A stretch of DNA of 64,000 nt from the NCBI RefSeq assembly GCF_016405965.1, contig NZ_JAEFCD010000019.1:1-64000 (forward strand). Direction: 5' to 3'. The notes beneath the pieces were generated by a model. The model was given only the letters and a program-made list of their open reading frames with translations, made no database searches and was not told where the DNA came from. This DNA is from Alteromonas sp. IB21 (GTDB lineage: Bacteria > Pseudomonadota > Gammaproteobacteria > Enterobacterales > Alteromonadaceae). The translations under genes were made by a program, and so were the position numbers. Of the stretch, positions 26,154-33,886 are shown one piece after another. Every line of letters begins with the position of its first letter. Within the stretch, counting starts at the first letter, position 1.

Positions 26154-26212
26154 TGTCGAGTGTATCGACACACAAGAAAGTCATGTCGAAAAAACAGTAA
26201 AAAATCGACATG
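26154..26212. promoter_or_regulatory. Paired TGTCGA palindromes
   Basis: The 460 bases between alpA and the orphan HipB-like gene hold four TGTCGA half sites in alternating orientation. They form TGTCGA-N5-TCGACA (26154-26170) and the wider CATGTCGA-N15-TCGACATG (26182-26212). A GTGGGCAG copy (26012) lies on the alpA side. The arrangement suggests a dimeric repressor controlling one or both divergent genes; the protein is unknown. Confidence 0.55.
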
Positions 26213-26281
26213 ACCTGTTCAGGTCTTGGCTCACTTTACTTCGAGAGATGGCAATTTATTGCTTTACAACTTGAAGATAAA

Positions 26282-26301
26282 AGTGAAACTATAATTTCAC
26301 T
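26282..26301 (+). promoter_or_regulatory. Palindrome over -10 box of orphan hipB
   Basis: AGTGAAA-N6-TTTCACT encloses a perfect TATAAT (26290-26295), about 40 bases before the start of the HipB-like gene. A repressor on this palindrome would block the promoter, the usual layout for HipB-type autoregulation. No well-spaced -35 box is evident. Confidence 0.5.
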
Positions 26302-26332
26302 AAATTAAGATTTAAGAAAACATAGTTTCATT

Positions 26333-26647
26333 ATGGATACTGTCGAGCCAAAATCAAAACGCACTGCGGTCATATTCCCTAGACAAAGGAAGATGTTAAA
26401 CATCTTGGGCGAAAACTTAACATTGGCGATGAAGAGACGCGGCATTACTCAAGAAATGATGCATAGTAGGACAGGGATTTCTAAGCCAACACTGCGTAAA
26501 ATATCAAAAGGTGATCCTTCCGTTTCACTTGGTCACTACGTTAAGGTTTTGGCAGTCCTAGGCTTGTTAGACGACCTAACCAAGGTTGCCCGTGATGACG
26601 AGCTGGGAAGAAAGCTGCAAGACATCCAATTGCTGAATAAAAAATAA
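26333..26647 (+). CDS. Orphan HipB-like HTH protein
   Basis: A 104-residue Xre protein. The pattern LGENLTLAMKRRGITQEMMH, GISKPTLRKISKGDPSVSLG and the ending DDELGRKLQD is that of HipB-type antitoxins that normally precede a hipA gene on the same strand. Here nothing follows on this strand; the next gene is the convergent hipA of module 2, which has its own hipB. It may be a leftover of a lost third module, an antitoxin acting in trans, or a general island regulator. Its promoter carries a palindrome over the -10 box. Confidence 0.8.
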   Translation: MDTVEPKSKRTAVIFPRQRKMLNILGENLTLAMKRRGITQEMMHSRTGISKPTLRKISKGDPSVSLGHYVKVLAVLGLLDDLTKVARDDELGRKLQDIQLLNKK

Positions 26648-26756
26648 GTGCAGCAGTAGCCCATATCCACATGACTAAAACTTGGCCAGCAAGGTCAGCT
26701 TCAGAGAAGAAAGATAGCTATTAAAGGGCTGTTTTATACTCAATAAGAACCAAATT

Positions 26757-26814
26757 ACACTTTTATGCGCATAAAAATGTAAAATTCCGCACTTTTATGC
26801 GCGTAAAAGTGTGC
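26757..26814. promoter_or_regulatory. Two orphan TTTTATGCGCATAAAA-type palindromes
   Basis: A perfect 16-base palindrome TTTTATGCGCATAAAA (26761-26776) and a second copy CACTTTTATGCGCGTAAAAGTG (26790-26811) have centres 32 bases apart, three helical turns. They lie between two convergent genes, so no adjacent promoter obviously uses them. They look like operators of a repressor whose gene has been lost or lies elsewhere in the island. Confidence 0.6.
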
Positions 26815-26949
26815 AATACAAGTTGAGTACTCGTCTATGCGTTTTACCGAACGGGGGAATGCAGAGGTTGGAGGTCTACACAAAGTGACTTTATGGGTAA
26901 CAACCTGTAGACCTTGTATTTATTGTGAATTGAAAAGTTTGTTTTACTT

Positions 26950-28299
26950 TCATTGAAAAAGCGCTGCATTTTCCTGTTTGCGCTGATCCAATGTCTTAGC
27001 AATTGCAGATACTGTGGTTTTGCTAACCCCTTGCTGCTGTGCCAGATACGTAAATTGGCTGATGGCTTCTGCGACTTCTTCAATGACTTGCCTTGCATCA
27101 TTCCAATTCGAAAAGCCAGCACTGGTAGCAAGTTTTTGCATCACCTTAAGTGGTGGCGCTTTGCCATAACCGCCGAACGCAGTGGCGTGTTCGTTGAATG
27201 GATGTGGGCTGTAAGTAACATCGTAAAAAGGTGCAGGGTTCCATTGACCGTCATCCGCTTGCAAAAACGCCCAGTTTTTACTGTGGTCGTCTTGGTTAGA
27301 CGACAGCAGGTTAAAAACGGCACGGCGAAATTGCAGCTGTCCAGCCGCTGGCGATTTACACAACTGACGGCTAGCTTTAATTAAATCAATGTAATCTAAA
27401 CTTGGCGCTCTAAAGTCAGCATCCAGTAGCCCGCAAGCGCTGTGCATATGCAGGCGACCTGAACTGCGATTGCCGCTTAAATTGGTCTGCTCCGTGACAT
27501 AATCAAAACGCTTCAGCGCCAACCAAGCAACCGCACTGCTGGTAGTCGGTGCTTCAATGAGTTGCCATTGCGGTGGTTGACACTTAACAAGTTCGGCCAT
27601 TTGTAAATAAACCGCCTCGCACAAACCTTCTTCATGGCCGAGTGCGAGATTTTTAGAGGTAAACTTAATCAGCCAAGCCTCATCTCCTGGCTTTGCAAAG
27701 GCTCGGCATTGGTTAGTTTCTCCAGCAGGCATATAAATCTGTGCCTTTGGTCTTGCCCCACCCGAACTCCCTCCGGCGACTAATGCGGCCAAAACCTGTT
27801 GAGTATGCCCATCTAACTCATCTTGGTTGTCGTCCATATACTCTGACATTGAAGCATCGAACAGCGTTTGCGCTTCTAAGCCTAAAATAGCTAAATCAAT
27901 GTCAGCGTTCGTCGTGGCTGAAAACTCAGACACCGGAGAAAAAGACAGCGCTCCCATGCCTTTATCACCAACAAAAGCCAGCCGGTCCATCGCCGTTAAT
28001 TGATTAGGCAAAATGCCCTGTTGCCGGAAAATACGATCTTGCAACAGCATGCCCCAGCCATCGGGTAAACAATCTCCAAATACCCCATGTACTCCTTGAT
28101 GAGGCGCTTTAGGTGCGGCTTGAACTTGCGCGTTCGCATGCAAGGTAAAAGGTGATAAGTTGCCAAACTGCTGCAAATAACTGTCTGCATACTGGAAAAA
28201 AACACCTTGGCGATTCTGCGCCAAGACCCCTACAGCAACCTGCTCACCTGAGCTTAGCGTTCGAGTAACATTAAGCTTCTGAATGGGTTTAAAACTCAT
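26950..28299 (-). CDS. hipA: HipA-family kinase toxin (module 2)
   Basis: A 449-residue HipA-like kinase of a subfamily different from module 1. It has a long N-terminal couple_hipA region (VGVLAQNRQGVFFQYADSYL), the Gly-rich GGSSGGARPKA, the substrate-strand EAWLIKFTSK, the catalytic loop NQDDHSKNW (335-343, Asp338 and Asn342) and the metal-binding FYDVT (Asp360). All kinase residues are present. Its start overlaps the antitoxin gene by 11 bases. With so little similarity to module 1, cross-neutralisation is unlikely. Confidence 0.9.
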   Translation of the reverse strand: MSFKPIQKLNVTRTLSSGEQVAVGVLAQNRQGVFFQYADSYLQQFGNLSPFTLHANAQVQAAPKAPHQGVHGVFGDCLPDGWGMLLQDRIFRQQGILPNQLTAMDRLAFVGDKGMGALSFSPVSEFSATTNADIDLAILGLEAQTLFDASMSEYMDDNQDELDGHTQQVLAALVAGGSSGGARPKAQIYMPAGETNQCRAFAKPGDEAWLIKFTSKNLALGHEEGLCEAVYLQMAELVKCQPPQWQLIEAPTTSSAVAWLALKRFDYVTEQTNLSGNRSSGRLHMHSACGLLDADFRAPSLDYIDLIKASRQLCKSPAAGQLQFRRAVFNLLSSNQDDHSKNWAFLQADDGQWNPAPFYDVTYSPHPFNEHATAFGGYGKAPPLKVMQKLATSAGFSNWNDARQVIEEVAEAISQFTYLAQQQGVSKTTVSAIAKTLDQRKQENAALFQ

Positions 28300-28579
28300 C
28301 TTTTAGCACCTCATCAATACTCGTGGGTATAGCAGCACGCTCTTTGCTAGGTTGTGTGAGCTGATAAAGCCTATCTAGCGAATCAAGTGTTTGCCAAAGC
28401 AACAGCAATTGGCGAAATGAAATTTGCCCGGTCAGCTCAAATTTCTTGATGGTGGACGCAGGCACGCAGCTTCGCTCTGCCAGCGCAGCGCGTGACAGCT
28501 TTGCCTGCTTTCGTAACTCTCGTAAATAAGCCGCATAGGCTTGGCTTACTTCGGTATCATCAAGTAAGGTAAAATTCAT
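28289..28579 (-). CDS. hipB: HipB-family antitoxin (module 2)
   Basis: A 96-residue Xre protein (KLSRAALAERSCVPASTIKK is the HTH) that pairs with the downstream hipA. The ATG at 28579 gives the usual start MNFTLLDDTE; a longer frame would extend 14 residues across the operator and promoter, so it is rejected. The promoter just upstream has a TATAAT and two matching palindromes, which indicates autoregulation by the HipB-HipA complex. Confidence 0.87.
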   Translation of the reverse strand: MNFTLLDDTEVSQAYAAYLRELRKQAKLSRAALAERSCVPASTIKKFELTGQISFRQLLLLWQTLDSLDRLYQLTQPSKERAAIPTSIDEVLKDEF

Positions 28580-28594
28580 CCGCAAAGACCAAAT

Positions 28595-28652
28595 GGATAC
28601 AGTTATGTCCATTATAGCCAAATAAAACAGAAATTGGGTACTATTGTATCCT
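28595..28652 (-). promoter_or_regulatory. hipBA module 2 promoter with two operators
   Basis: Two palindromes of the form GGRTAC-N4-RTRYCC flank the promoter: GGATACAGTTATGTCC (28595-28610) and GGGTACTATTGTATCC (28637-28652), centres 42 bases apart, four helical turns. The -10 box TATAAT (minus strand, 28611-28616) abuts the first; the second covers the -35 position. E. coli HipB also binds repeated TATCC/GGATA-type operators. Confidence 0.7.
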
Positions 28653-28786
28653 CTAACGGATGAGGTGTTGAAAAATCACTCGATAAAGCCCTTCAAAACT
28701 GCTATGTTTTAGCTCTAACAGCAGCATAAAAACGGCACTGTTTTTCCATTGCTAACCACTAAGATTTAGTAAAAGCCATAAGCAAG

Positions 28787-28808
28787 TGGTGGGCAGTTTG
28801 GTGGGCAA
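28787..28808 (+). repeat. Right-end TGGTGGGCAG tandem pair
   Basis: TGGTGGGCAG and TGGTGGGCAA are 12 bases apart, the same spacing and orientation as the pair at 3425/3437 near the integrase. This marks the right end of the island. From here to the LacI-type gene (about 550 bases) there is no coding sequence: a terminator-like hairpin, then the LacI operators. Confidence 0.6.
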
Positions 28809-28940
28809 ACAGGCATTTTTGAACGGTTTCTTTTCGGTAAATCATTGAGTTTGTTAGGATCTAGGCCGCTACTCAATGAGCAGATCCAGAATATAGAGTA
28901 AGTTATCGATGTACAGATAAGTCATCTAACAATGACATAG

Positions 28941-28974
28941 AGCTCTGGTGCCCATTGATTAGTCCAGAGCTTTT
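28941..28974 (+). terminator. Terminator-like hairpin at right flank
   Basis: The inverted repeat AGCTCTGG / CCAGAGCT is followed by TTTTT. No gene reads into it from the left on this strand, so it may be the displaced terminator of the gene that lay here before insertion, or part of the insertion site. Confidence 0.55.
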
Positions 28975-29106
28975 TCCCCGCCATATTTTGATTTTTTATA
29001 TCAGTATTTTTATCAGCAGTGACCTTACGTATTAGTTAGGTCCAGCATTTCTATCTTAATTTACTTTGCGAAAACGCACTAAAGCCCAGCGAGTTACCCT
29101 CTTTAA

Positions 29107-29161
29107 GAAAGCGCTTTCTATTTCCAATACATATTCTAATGAATTTAGGAAACCGCTTTCC
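29107..29161. promoter_or_regulatory. Two LacI-family operator-like palindromes
   Basis: GAAAGCGCTTTC (29107-29118, perfect) and GGAAACCGCTTTCC (29148-29161, near-perfect) have centres 42 bases apart. The CG-centred AAnCGnTTT pattern is that of LacI/GalR-family operators. They precede the LacI-type gene, so autoregulation is likely; no divergent target gene remains on the left. Confidence 0.6.
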
Positions 29162-29360
29162 CAAAGACAAGGCAGCATTTCATAGAGGATAAGATATTGA
29201 ATAGAAATATGTTTTCTAATTTTTTTATAACGAAGCGGTTACGCTCACGTTCTAGACATTGCCCCTTATCTTGAAGATCCTACGTAGTAAATAAGCAGTT
29301 ATGCCGTCATAATAAACATTGGACGCAATGCATTTAGCTACAATAACGGGGTGTTATCAC

Positions 29361-30356
29361 GTGCCTACTATTTACGAAGTTGCCGAAAAGGCGGGCGTTT
29401 CTTTATCTACAGTATCCCGTGTTTTAAATGGGAAGGCTTCGGTAAATAAAGCGTTGAAGGAGCGGGTGGACCAAGCGATTAAAGAACTGAACTACCGTCC
29501 AAACTCTGTAGCACGTTCGCTAGCGAACAGTAGAACAGACAGCGTTGGCTTACTTGTCCCAGAACTTAACGTGCCATTTTACGGCGATCTTATGCAGGCT
29601 GTTGAATCCACATTACGCGCACATGATAAACATGTCATCATGACGGCAGGGCGCAACTGCCTAGAAACCGAGAAAGATGCCGTAGACTTCCTGATAAGCC
29701 GGAACTGCGACGCGTTGATTATGTATTCAGAGTCATTAACTGATGACTACCTTCTAAATTTAAATCAGACCAAACTGCCTATCTCGTTAGTAAATAGAAA
29801 TGTTGATGGACTTCCTGAGGCGTGTTTCACGTTAGATAACGAAAAAGGAGGGTATTTAGCAACTCGACATTTACTTGAATTGGGTCATAAAAATATTGCT
29901 TACATATCAGGCCCTAATAATAAAGTAGATGCTTGTCTACGGTTAAAAGGGCACAAGCGAGCACTTATTGAGGCAGGAATAGTTGGAAACCCACAACTCA
30001 TATTTAACGGTGATTATTCCGAAGAAGATGGAGCGATTGGTCTGTTAGAGTTAATGGCACGCGACTTACCTTTTTCTGCACTTGTCTGTGCGAATGATTG
30101 GATGGCGTCGGGCGCCATTAGCTGTGCAAGAGAGTTAGGAATGAGTCTTCCACAGGACCTATCTATCGTAGGTTTCGATGACATCGTTTTTGCACATCAC
30201 GTCTTTCCGAGATTAACTACGGTAAGTAACCCTGTCGCTGATATAGCGGAGATGTCTGCCAGATATATTTTAAATAAAGTGTATGGACAAACTAATATAG
30301 TCCAGCAGTGTTTTGAGCCATCACTGGTCGTTAGGGAATCTACAATAAACTTTTAA
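29361..30356 (+). CDS. LacI-family transcriptional regulator
   Basis: A 331-residue repressor with the family's N-terminal HTH (PTIYEVAEKAGVSLSTVSRV, hinge YRPNSVARSLA) and a periplasmic-binding-type effector domain (VGLLVPELNVPFYGDL through VGFDDIVFAH). GTG at 29361 is chosen because LacI proteins begin just before TIYEVA and GGGGTG lies upstream; a TTG further upstream is unlikely. Regulators of this type usually sense sugars. No sugar genes are adjacent, possibly because the island separated it from its operon. Confidence 0.88.
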   Translation: MPTIYEVAEKAGVSLSTVSRVLNGKASVNKALKERVDQAIKELNYRPNSVARSLANSRTDSVGLLVPELNVPFYGDLMQAVESTLRAHDKHVIMTAGRNCLETEKDAVDFLISRNCDALIMYSESLTDDYLLNLNQTKLPISLVNRNVDGLPEACFTLDNEKGGYLATRHLLELGHKNIAYISGPNNKVDACLRLKGHKRALIEAGIVGNPQLIFNGDYSEEDGAIGLLELMARDLPFSALVCANDWMASGAISCARELGMSLPQDLSIVGFDDIVFAHHVFPRLTTVSNPVADIAEMSARYILNKVYGQTNIVQQCFEPSLVVRESTINF

Positions 30357-30504
30357 TGTTAATATCTCGTGATGAGATATCTCGTCGTTGAGGCGGCACT
30401 GTTTATACGAGAATTTGGTGCTGCATTGTCATATCTTAGTTAAGCGAAGTGCTCGTACATGTTACATAAACCCGTTTTTGCGAATTGCTCGCCGTTATGG
30501 ACGT

Positions 30505-30520
30505 TGTTTCATGTGAAACA
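30505..30520. promoter_or_regulatory. parS-like site
   Basis: TGTTTCATGTGAAACA is a palindrome one base different from the chromosomal parS consensus TGTTTCACGTGAAACA. It is intergenic, about 14 kb from parAB. The 318-base gap around it also holds a short tandem repeat but no gene. Confidence 0.5.
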
Positions 30521-30547
30521 TGAAGTATGAAGTATGAAGTATGAAGT
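30520..30547 (+). repeat. ATGAAGT tandem repeat
   Basis: Four perfect copies of the heptamer ATGAAGT, then a partial fifth, begin at the last base of the parS-like site. A simple-sequence array in non-coding DNA; its length could vary between strains. Confidence 0.85.
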
Positions 30548-30674
30548 ATGAACCAGACTAACTCACTTATGACCAGCCGCCTGTAAAATTACTGAGCGTG
30601 TCATATGCGGTGGACTTTACGTTATGTCTTAAAAGACACTGACAATAACAGTGATATATTACTGAGGAATAAAA

Positions 30675-31139
30675 ATGAAACACTTGATGGCAACGGTTAT
30701 TTTGGTGATGTCATGGTCGGCTATCGCGAACGATGATCGTAAGTCTGTTGATGACGTTCTTAATTCCTTACACGAGACCGCCTCTGTTGCCAGCTTCGAC
30801 CGCTATTTTGCACTTTATGATGAAAGTGCTGTGTTCATTGGTACAGATGCGTCTGAAGTGTGGAGTAAAGAAGCGTTTGAAGCCTATGCGAAACCCCATT
30901 TTGACAAAGGTCACGGCTGGACTTATCTTCCAAAGGAAAGGCATGTATATTTTTCCCCAGATAAAGACGTAGCCTGGTTTGACGAGCTTCTCGATAATGA
31001 AAAACTCGGTGAAACACGAGGTACGGGAGTGTTAATTAAGAAAGCTGGCCGTTGGAAAGTAACCCAATATCACTTGACCATTCCCATCCCAAACGAAATT
31101 GCAGGTGAAGTAGCAGCAAAAATTAAAGCAATGAAATGA
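30675..31139 (+). CDS. Exported NTF2/SnoaL-like protein
   Basis: 154 residues: a signal peptide (MKHLMATVILVMSWSAIA) followed by a cone-shaped NTF2-like domain (FDRYFALYDESAVFIGTDAS, then GRWKVTQYHLTIPIPNE). Members of this fold serve as small enzymes or binding domains; this one is predicted periplasmic. It is monocistronic and ends at a strong terminator. The ribosome site GAGGA precedes the ATG. No specific function can be given. Confidence 0.8.
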   Translation: MKHLMATVILVMSWSAIANDDRKSVDDVLNSLHETASVASFDRYFALYDESAVFIGTDASEVWSKEAFEAYAKPHFDKGHGWTYLPKERHVYFSPDKDVAWFDELLDNEKLGETRGTGVLIKKAGRWKVTQYHLTIPIPNEIAGEVAAKIKAMK

Positions 31140-31141
31140 TA

Positions 31142-31163
31142 AAAGCCCCTTAAAAGGGGCTTT
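31142..31163. terminator. Bidirectional terminator
   Basis: AAAGCCCCTT / AAGGGGCTTT lies between the convergent NTF2-like and OmpA-like genes and can serve both. Confidence 0.85.
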
Positions 31164-31186
31164 ACTGTTCACATATAACCAACTAT

Positions 31187-31828
31187 TTATGTATTCGACT
31201 GCGTCAGAGGCTGAATTTCCATTTCAACACGACGGTTCATTGAACGGTTAGCTGAGCTATTATTCGGTACTTTCGGTGCGTATTCACCCATACCCACCGT
31301 TGTGATACGAGTAGGATTTACCGAGTAGTTAATCAACAGATTTTTAACGGCACCAGCACGACGCTCAGATAGGGACTGATTGTACTGCTCGGACCCCGTA
31401 TCGTCAGTATGACCTTTAATCATTAATACGGTTTTTTCGTAGTTATTAACCACTTTCGCTACGTCCTGAAGTACAGGATTGAAGTTTGGACTGATACTAG
31501 AGCTGTCGGTAGCAAAGGTTATATCTCCCGGCATGATAAGGCGTAGGTTGTCACCTTCGCGTACTACTTGAACACCAGTGTCAGAAAGCTCACTTCTGAG
31601 TTCCTCTTCCTGCTTATCCATATAGTTACCAATTGCGCCACCAGCGATTGCACCCACGGCAGCACCCCAAGCATAACGACTTTTATCATTATCGCCCGTT
31701 GCTTTACCAAGTAGTGCACCAACTACAGCACCAATTGCAGCGCCTTTTTGTGTATTGTTCGGATCCGTCGCACAGCCTGCAACCGTTAAAGATGCAGCAA
31801 TTAAACTTATAGCGAGAGTCTTTTTCAT
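31187..31828 (-). CDS. OmpA-family lipoprotein with glycine zipper
   Basis: A 213-residue outer-membrane lipoprotein: a signal peptide with lipobox VAGC (Cys19), a glycine-zipper segment (AAIGAVVGALLGKATG to AGGAIGNYMDK, about 29-70), then a peptidoglycan-binding OmpA domain (about 100-205) with the motif GHTDDTGSEQYNQSLSERRA. This is the YiaD-like layout, which anchors the outer membrane to the cell wall. Monocistronic. Confidence 0.92.
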   Translation of the reverse strand: MKKTLAISLIAASLTVAGCATDPNNTQKGAAIGAVVGALLGKATGDNDKSRYAWGAAVGAIAGGAIGNYMDKQEEELRSELSDTGVQVVREGDNLRLIMPGDITFATDSSSISPNFNPVLQDVAKVVNNYEKTVLMIKGHTDDTGSEQYNQSLSERRAGAVKNLLINYSVNPTRITTVGMGEYAPKVPNNSSANRSMNRRVEMEIQPLTQSNT

Positions 31829-32182
31829 AACGTCCTCTTCTCTAATTTAAAAGCTCAAAAATGAAGGATTTTCTATTACAACAACATCATCAAGAGCTCT
31901 ATTTTAAAAATGTTTTAATAACCTTTAATTAAGCTAAAGCAGCAAAAAGTGTTCCACTCCCCTTAAGCGATGTGTGACGTTTCAATTTGATAGGAACCAC
32001 ACAGGCTAATACTTTTTGGAATTTTATTTTATAAAACAACAGTGAAAGAATAGATTTGGATATTCTATCTGGGCGATATAATAGAATGTTTAACCTGAAC
32101 ACACGCTAAACAAACTGGGGAAATAGCAAAGAATCATAGATAAGGGGGCTAAATAAGCTAACTCAATTTATGTAAATCCTAC

Positions 32183-32208
32183 AATTCGTTGCTAAAAAGC
32201 AACGAATT
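32183..32208 (-). terminator. Hairpin after HD-GYP gene
   Basis: A perfect AATTCGTTGCT / AGCAACGAATT stem with a 4-base loop lies 4 bases beyond the HD-GYP stop. It lacks a T-tract. The rest of the roughly 380-base gap to the OmpA-like gene is AT-rich with no recognised feature. Confidence 0.5.
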
Positions 32209-32212
32209 ACGA

Positions 32213-33415
32213 TTACCCTATAGAAACTGAGCGTTCAAAAAATCCATTCACATCAATTTTATAATCAGACGCTATGACTGCTTTTACTATATTCACGGTT
32301 TTATCCACTGAAAGGTCGATATCTCTTGGTGTTAAATAATGACTATTGCGAACTGAATAGAACACTTTGACTACCGGAGTGAGCGGAGAATCCTTCTGCT
32401 CTAAAACCATGGCAAGCCTCTCATTTGAGAGCAACACAAGACTTCCCACAGGGTAAACTCCTAAGCACATAATAAATTGCTGAACTAGCGCTTTATCAAG
32501 CCGCGAAGGAGCATCACTCATCAAAATTGAAAATGCTTTTTGACTAGACATACCTGGCTTGTAAACACGATCAGCGGTAAGTGCGTCATACATATCTGCA
32601 ATTGCCAGCATTCGGCCCGCTTTACTGATTGCATCGCCTTTTTTGCCCGCAGGGTAACCCAAACCGTCTAACCTTTCGTGGTGCTCACTAATAGCTCGAA
32701 CAAGCGGTGCAGCAATATCCATACTTTCAAGGTAATCAACACCATGTTTAACATGCCCCTTCATTACTTCCATCTCGCTTTCAGTTAGACGTCCAGGCTT
32801 GTGAAGTATTTCATCCGGAATTTTAATTTTACCGAGGTCGTGGAGAAAACCTGCATATGATAAATCTTGCACTTCCTCTTCTGACATCCCTAAATATTTA
32901 CCAAAATTGGCAAGCAAAATGGCGACGTTAAGAGAATGCTCTAAGAGATAGTCATCTTTTTCACGAATCTTTGTTAAACAAAGCAGGGCGTCTGGGTTTC
33001 TGTCCACAGACTCTACTAGTTTGTTAGAAAAGGCTTTTGGTATACTGGTATCAAACGGTGTTTCTTTCTGAACGCTTGCAAGCAAGAGCTTTTGTATGTC
33101 TTTACCTTGCTGATGTAATTTAGACGCTCTTGTCAGTTCTTTTTCTAACGACACTGTCTTAATGGCAGGCAAGGTTTTTTCAGAAGGCTTGTTCTCAGCG
33201 CTGTCTGAAGAAGCCGAAGGAAGGTATTCACTCACATCAAAGCTTTTGTCTGTATCGATGGCAAGCGTTTTCACACCGCGTTTTTTGAGTGCATTTACAA
33301 CGTCTGTAGAAGTAACTTTACCTTGGCTTTTAACCGTCAATGTACCTTTCTGTTCAAGTATTTGATGAACAAACATGCCAGGCATTAACTGATCAATCGT
33401 AATTTTTTTTATCAT
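32213..33415 (-). CDS. HD-GYP cyclic-di-GMP phosphodiesterase
   Basis: 400 residues: an N-terminal DUF3391 domain (about 1-130) and an HD-GYP domain (about 145-340). The catalytic motifs are HDLGK (His192, Asp193) and HHERLDGLGYP (245-255), so hydrolysis of cyclic di-GMP is expected. This form is common in marine gammaproteobacteria as a signalling output. No sensor domain beyond DUF3391 and no membrane segment. Monocistronic. Confidence 0.92.
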   Translation of the reverse strand: MIKKITIDQLMPGMFVHQILEQKGTLTVKSQGKVTSTDVVNALKKRGVKTLAIDTDKSFDVSEYLPSASSDSAENKPSEKTLPAIKTVSLEKELTRASKLHQQGKDIQKLLLASVQKETPFDTSIPKAFSNKLVESVDRNPDALLCLTKIREKDDYLLEHSLNVAILLANFGKYLGMSEEEVQDLSYAGFLHDLGKIKIPDEILHKPGRLTESEMEVMKGHVKHGVDYLESMDIAAPLVRAISEHHERLDGLGYPAGKKGDAISKAGRMLAIADMYDALTADRVYKPGMSSQKAFSILMSDAPSRLDKALVQQFIMCLGVYPVGSLVLLSNERLAMVLEQKDSPLTPVVKVFYSVRNSHYLTPRDIDLSVDKTVNIVKAVIASDYKIDVNGFFERSVSIG

Positions 33416-33464
33416 TGTAAACGCAGTTTACCTTTATCTAATTACTCTTTCATATAAAGAGACA

Positions 33465-33803
33465 TTAGTACTTCAACTCAAACAATATAGTGTGTAAATC
33501 TGGAGACCAAGCGAACTTTTTCATATTCACTCGTCCATTCTTCACGTTCACTCCCTCTGAGACTAAACGTATTCTCTGCTCATCAGCACGGGCGGAACCG
33601 ACAGGGAATGCAATTTTACCATCGGCTCTTAGTACTCGGTGCCAATTACAGTCTACTTCAATTTCCTGCAGACACTTCCCCATCATTCTAGCTCTGCCAG
33701 GAAGGCCAGATAGATCCGCTAAATAACCATAACTGATAACATAGCCTTCAGGTACTAAAGAGAGTGTCTTTTCAACACGCAATATTACTGCTTTATTAAC
33801 CAT
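33465..33803 (-). CDS. Alkyltransferase-like protein (MGMT family)
   Basis: A 112-residue protein of the MGMT/Atl family. The reactive PCHRV of O6-methylguanine methyltransferases is replaced by NWHRV (Trp54), the hallmark of Atl proteins, which bind O6-alkylguanine and hand it to nucleotide-excision repair rather than dealkylating it. The DNA-binding VISYGYLADLSGLPGRARM is intact. Closest known type is E. coli YbaZ/Atl. Confidence 0.88.
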   Translation of the reverse strand: MVNKAVILRVEKTLSLVPEGYVISYGYLADLSGLPGRARMMGKCLQEIEVDCNWHRVLRADGKIAFPVGSARADEQRIRLVSEGVNVKNGRVNMKKFAWSPDLHTILFELKY

Positions 33804-33886
33804 CGTGTATATTAGTCTAACAGTTAATTACTTATTGTATTTAGAATACTTTACCATTACTAACGTGGGGATTAAAAAGTCAGATT

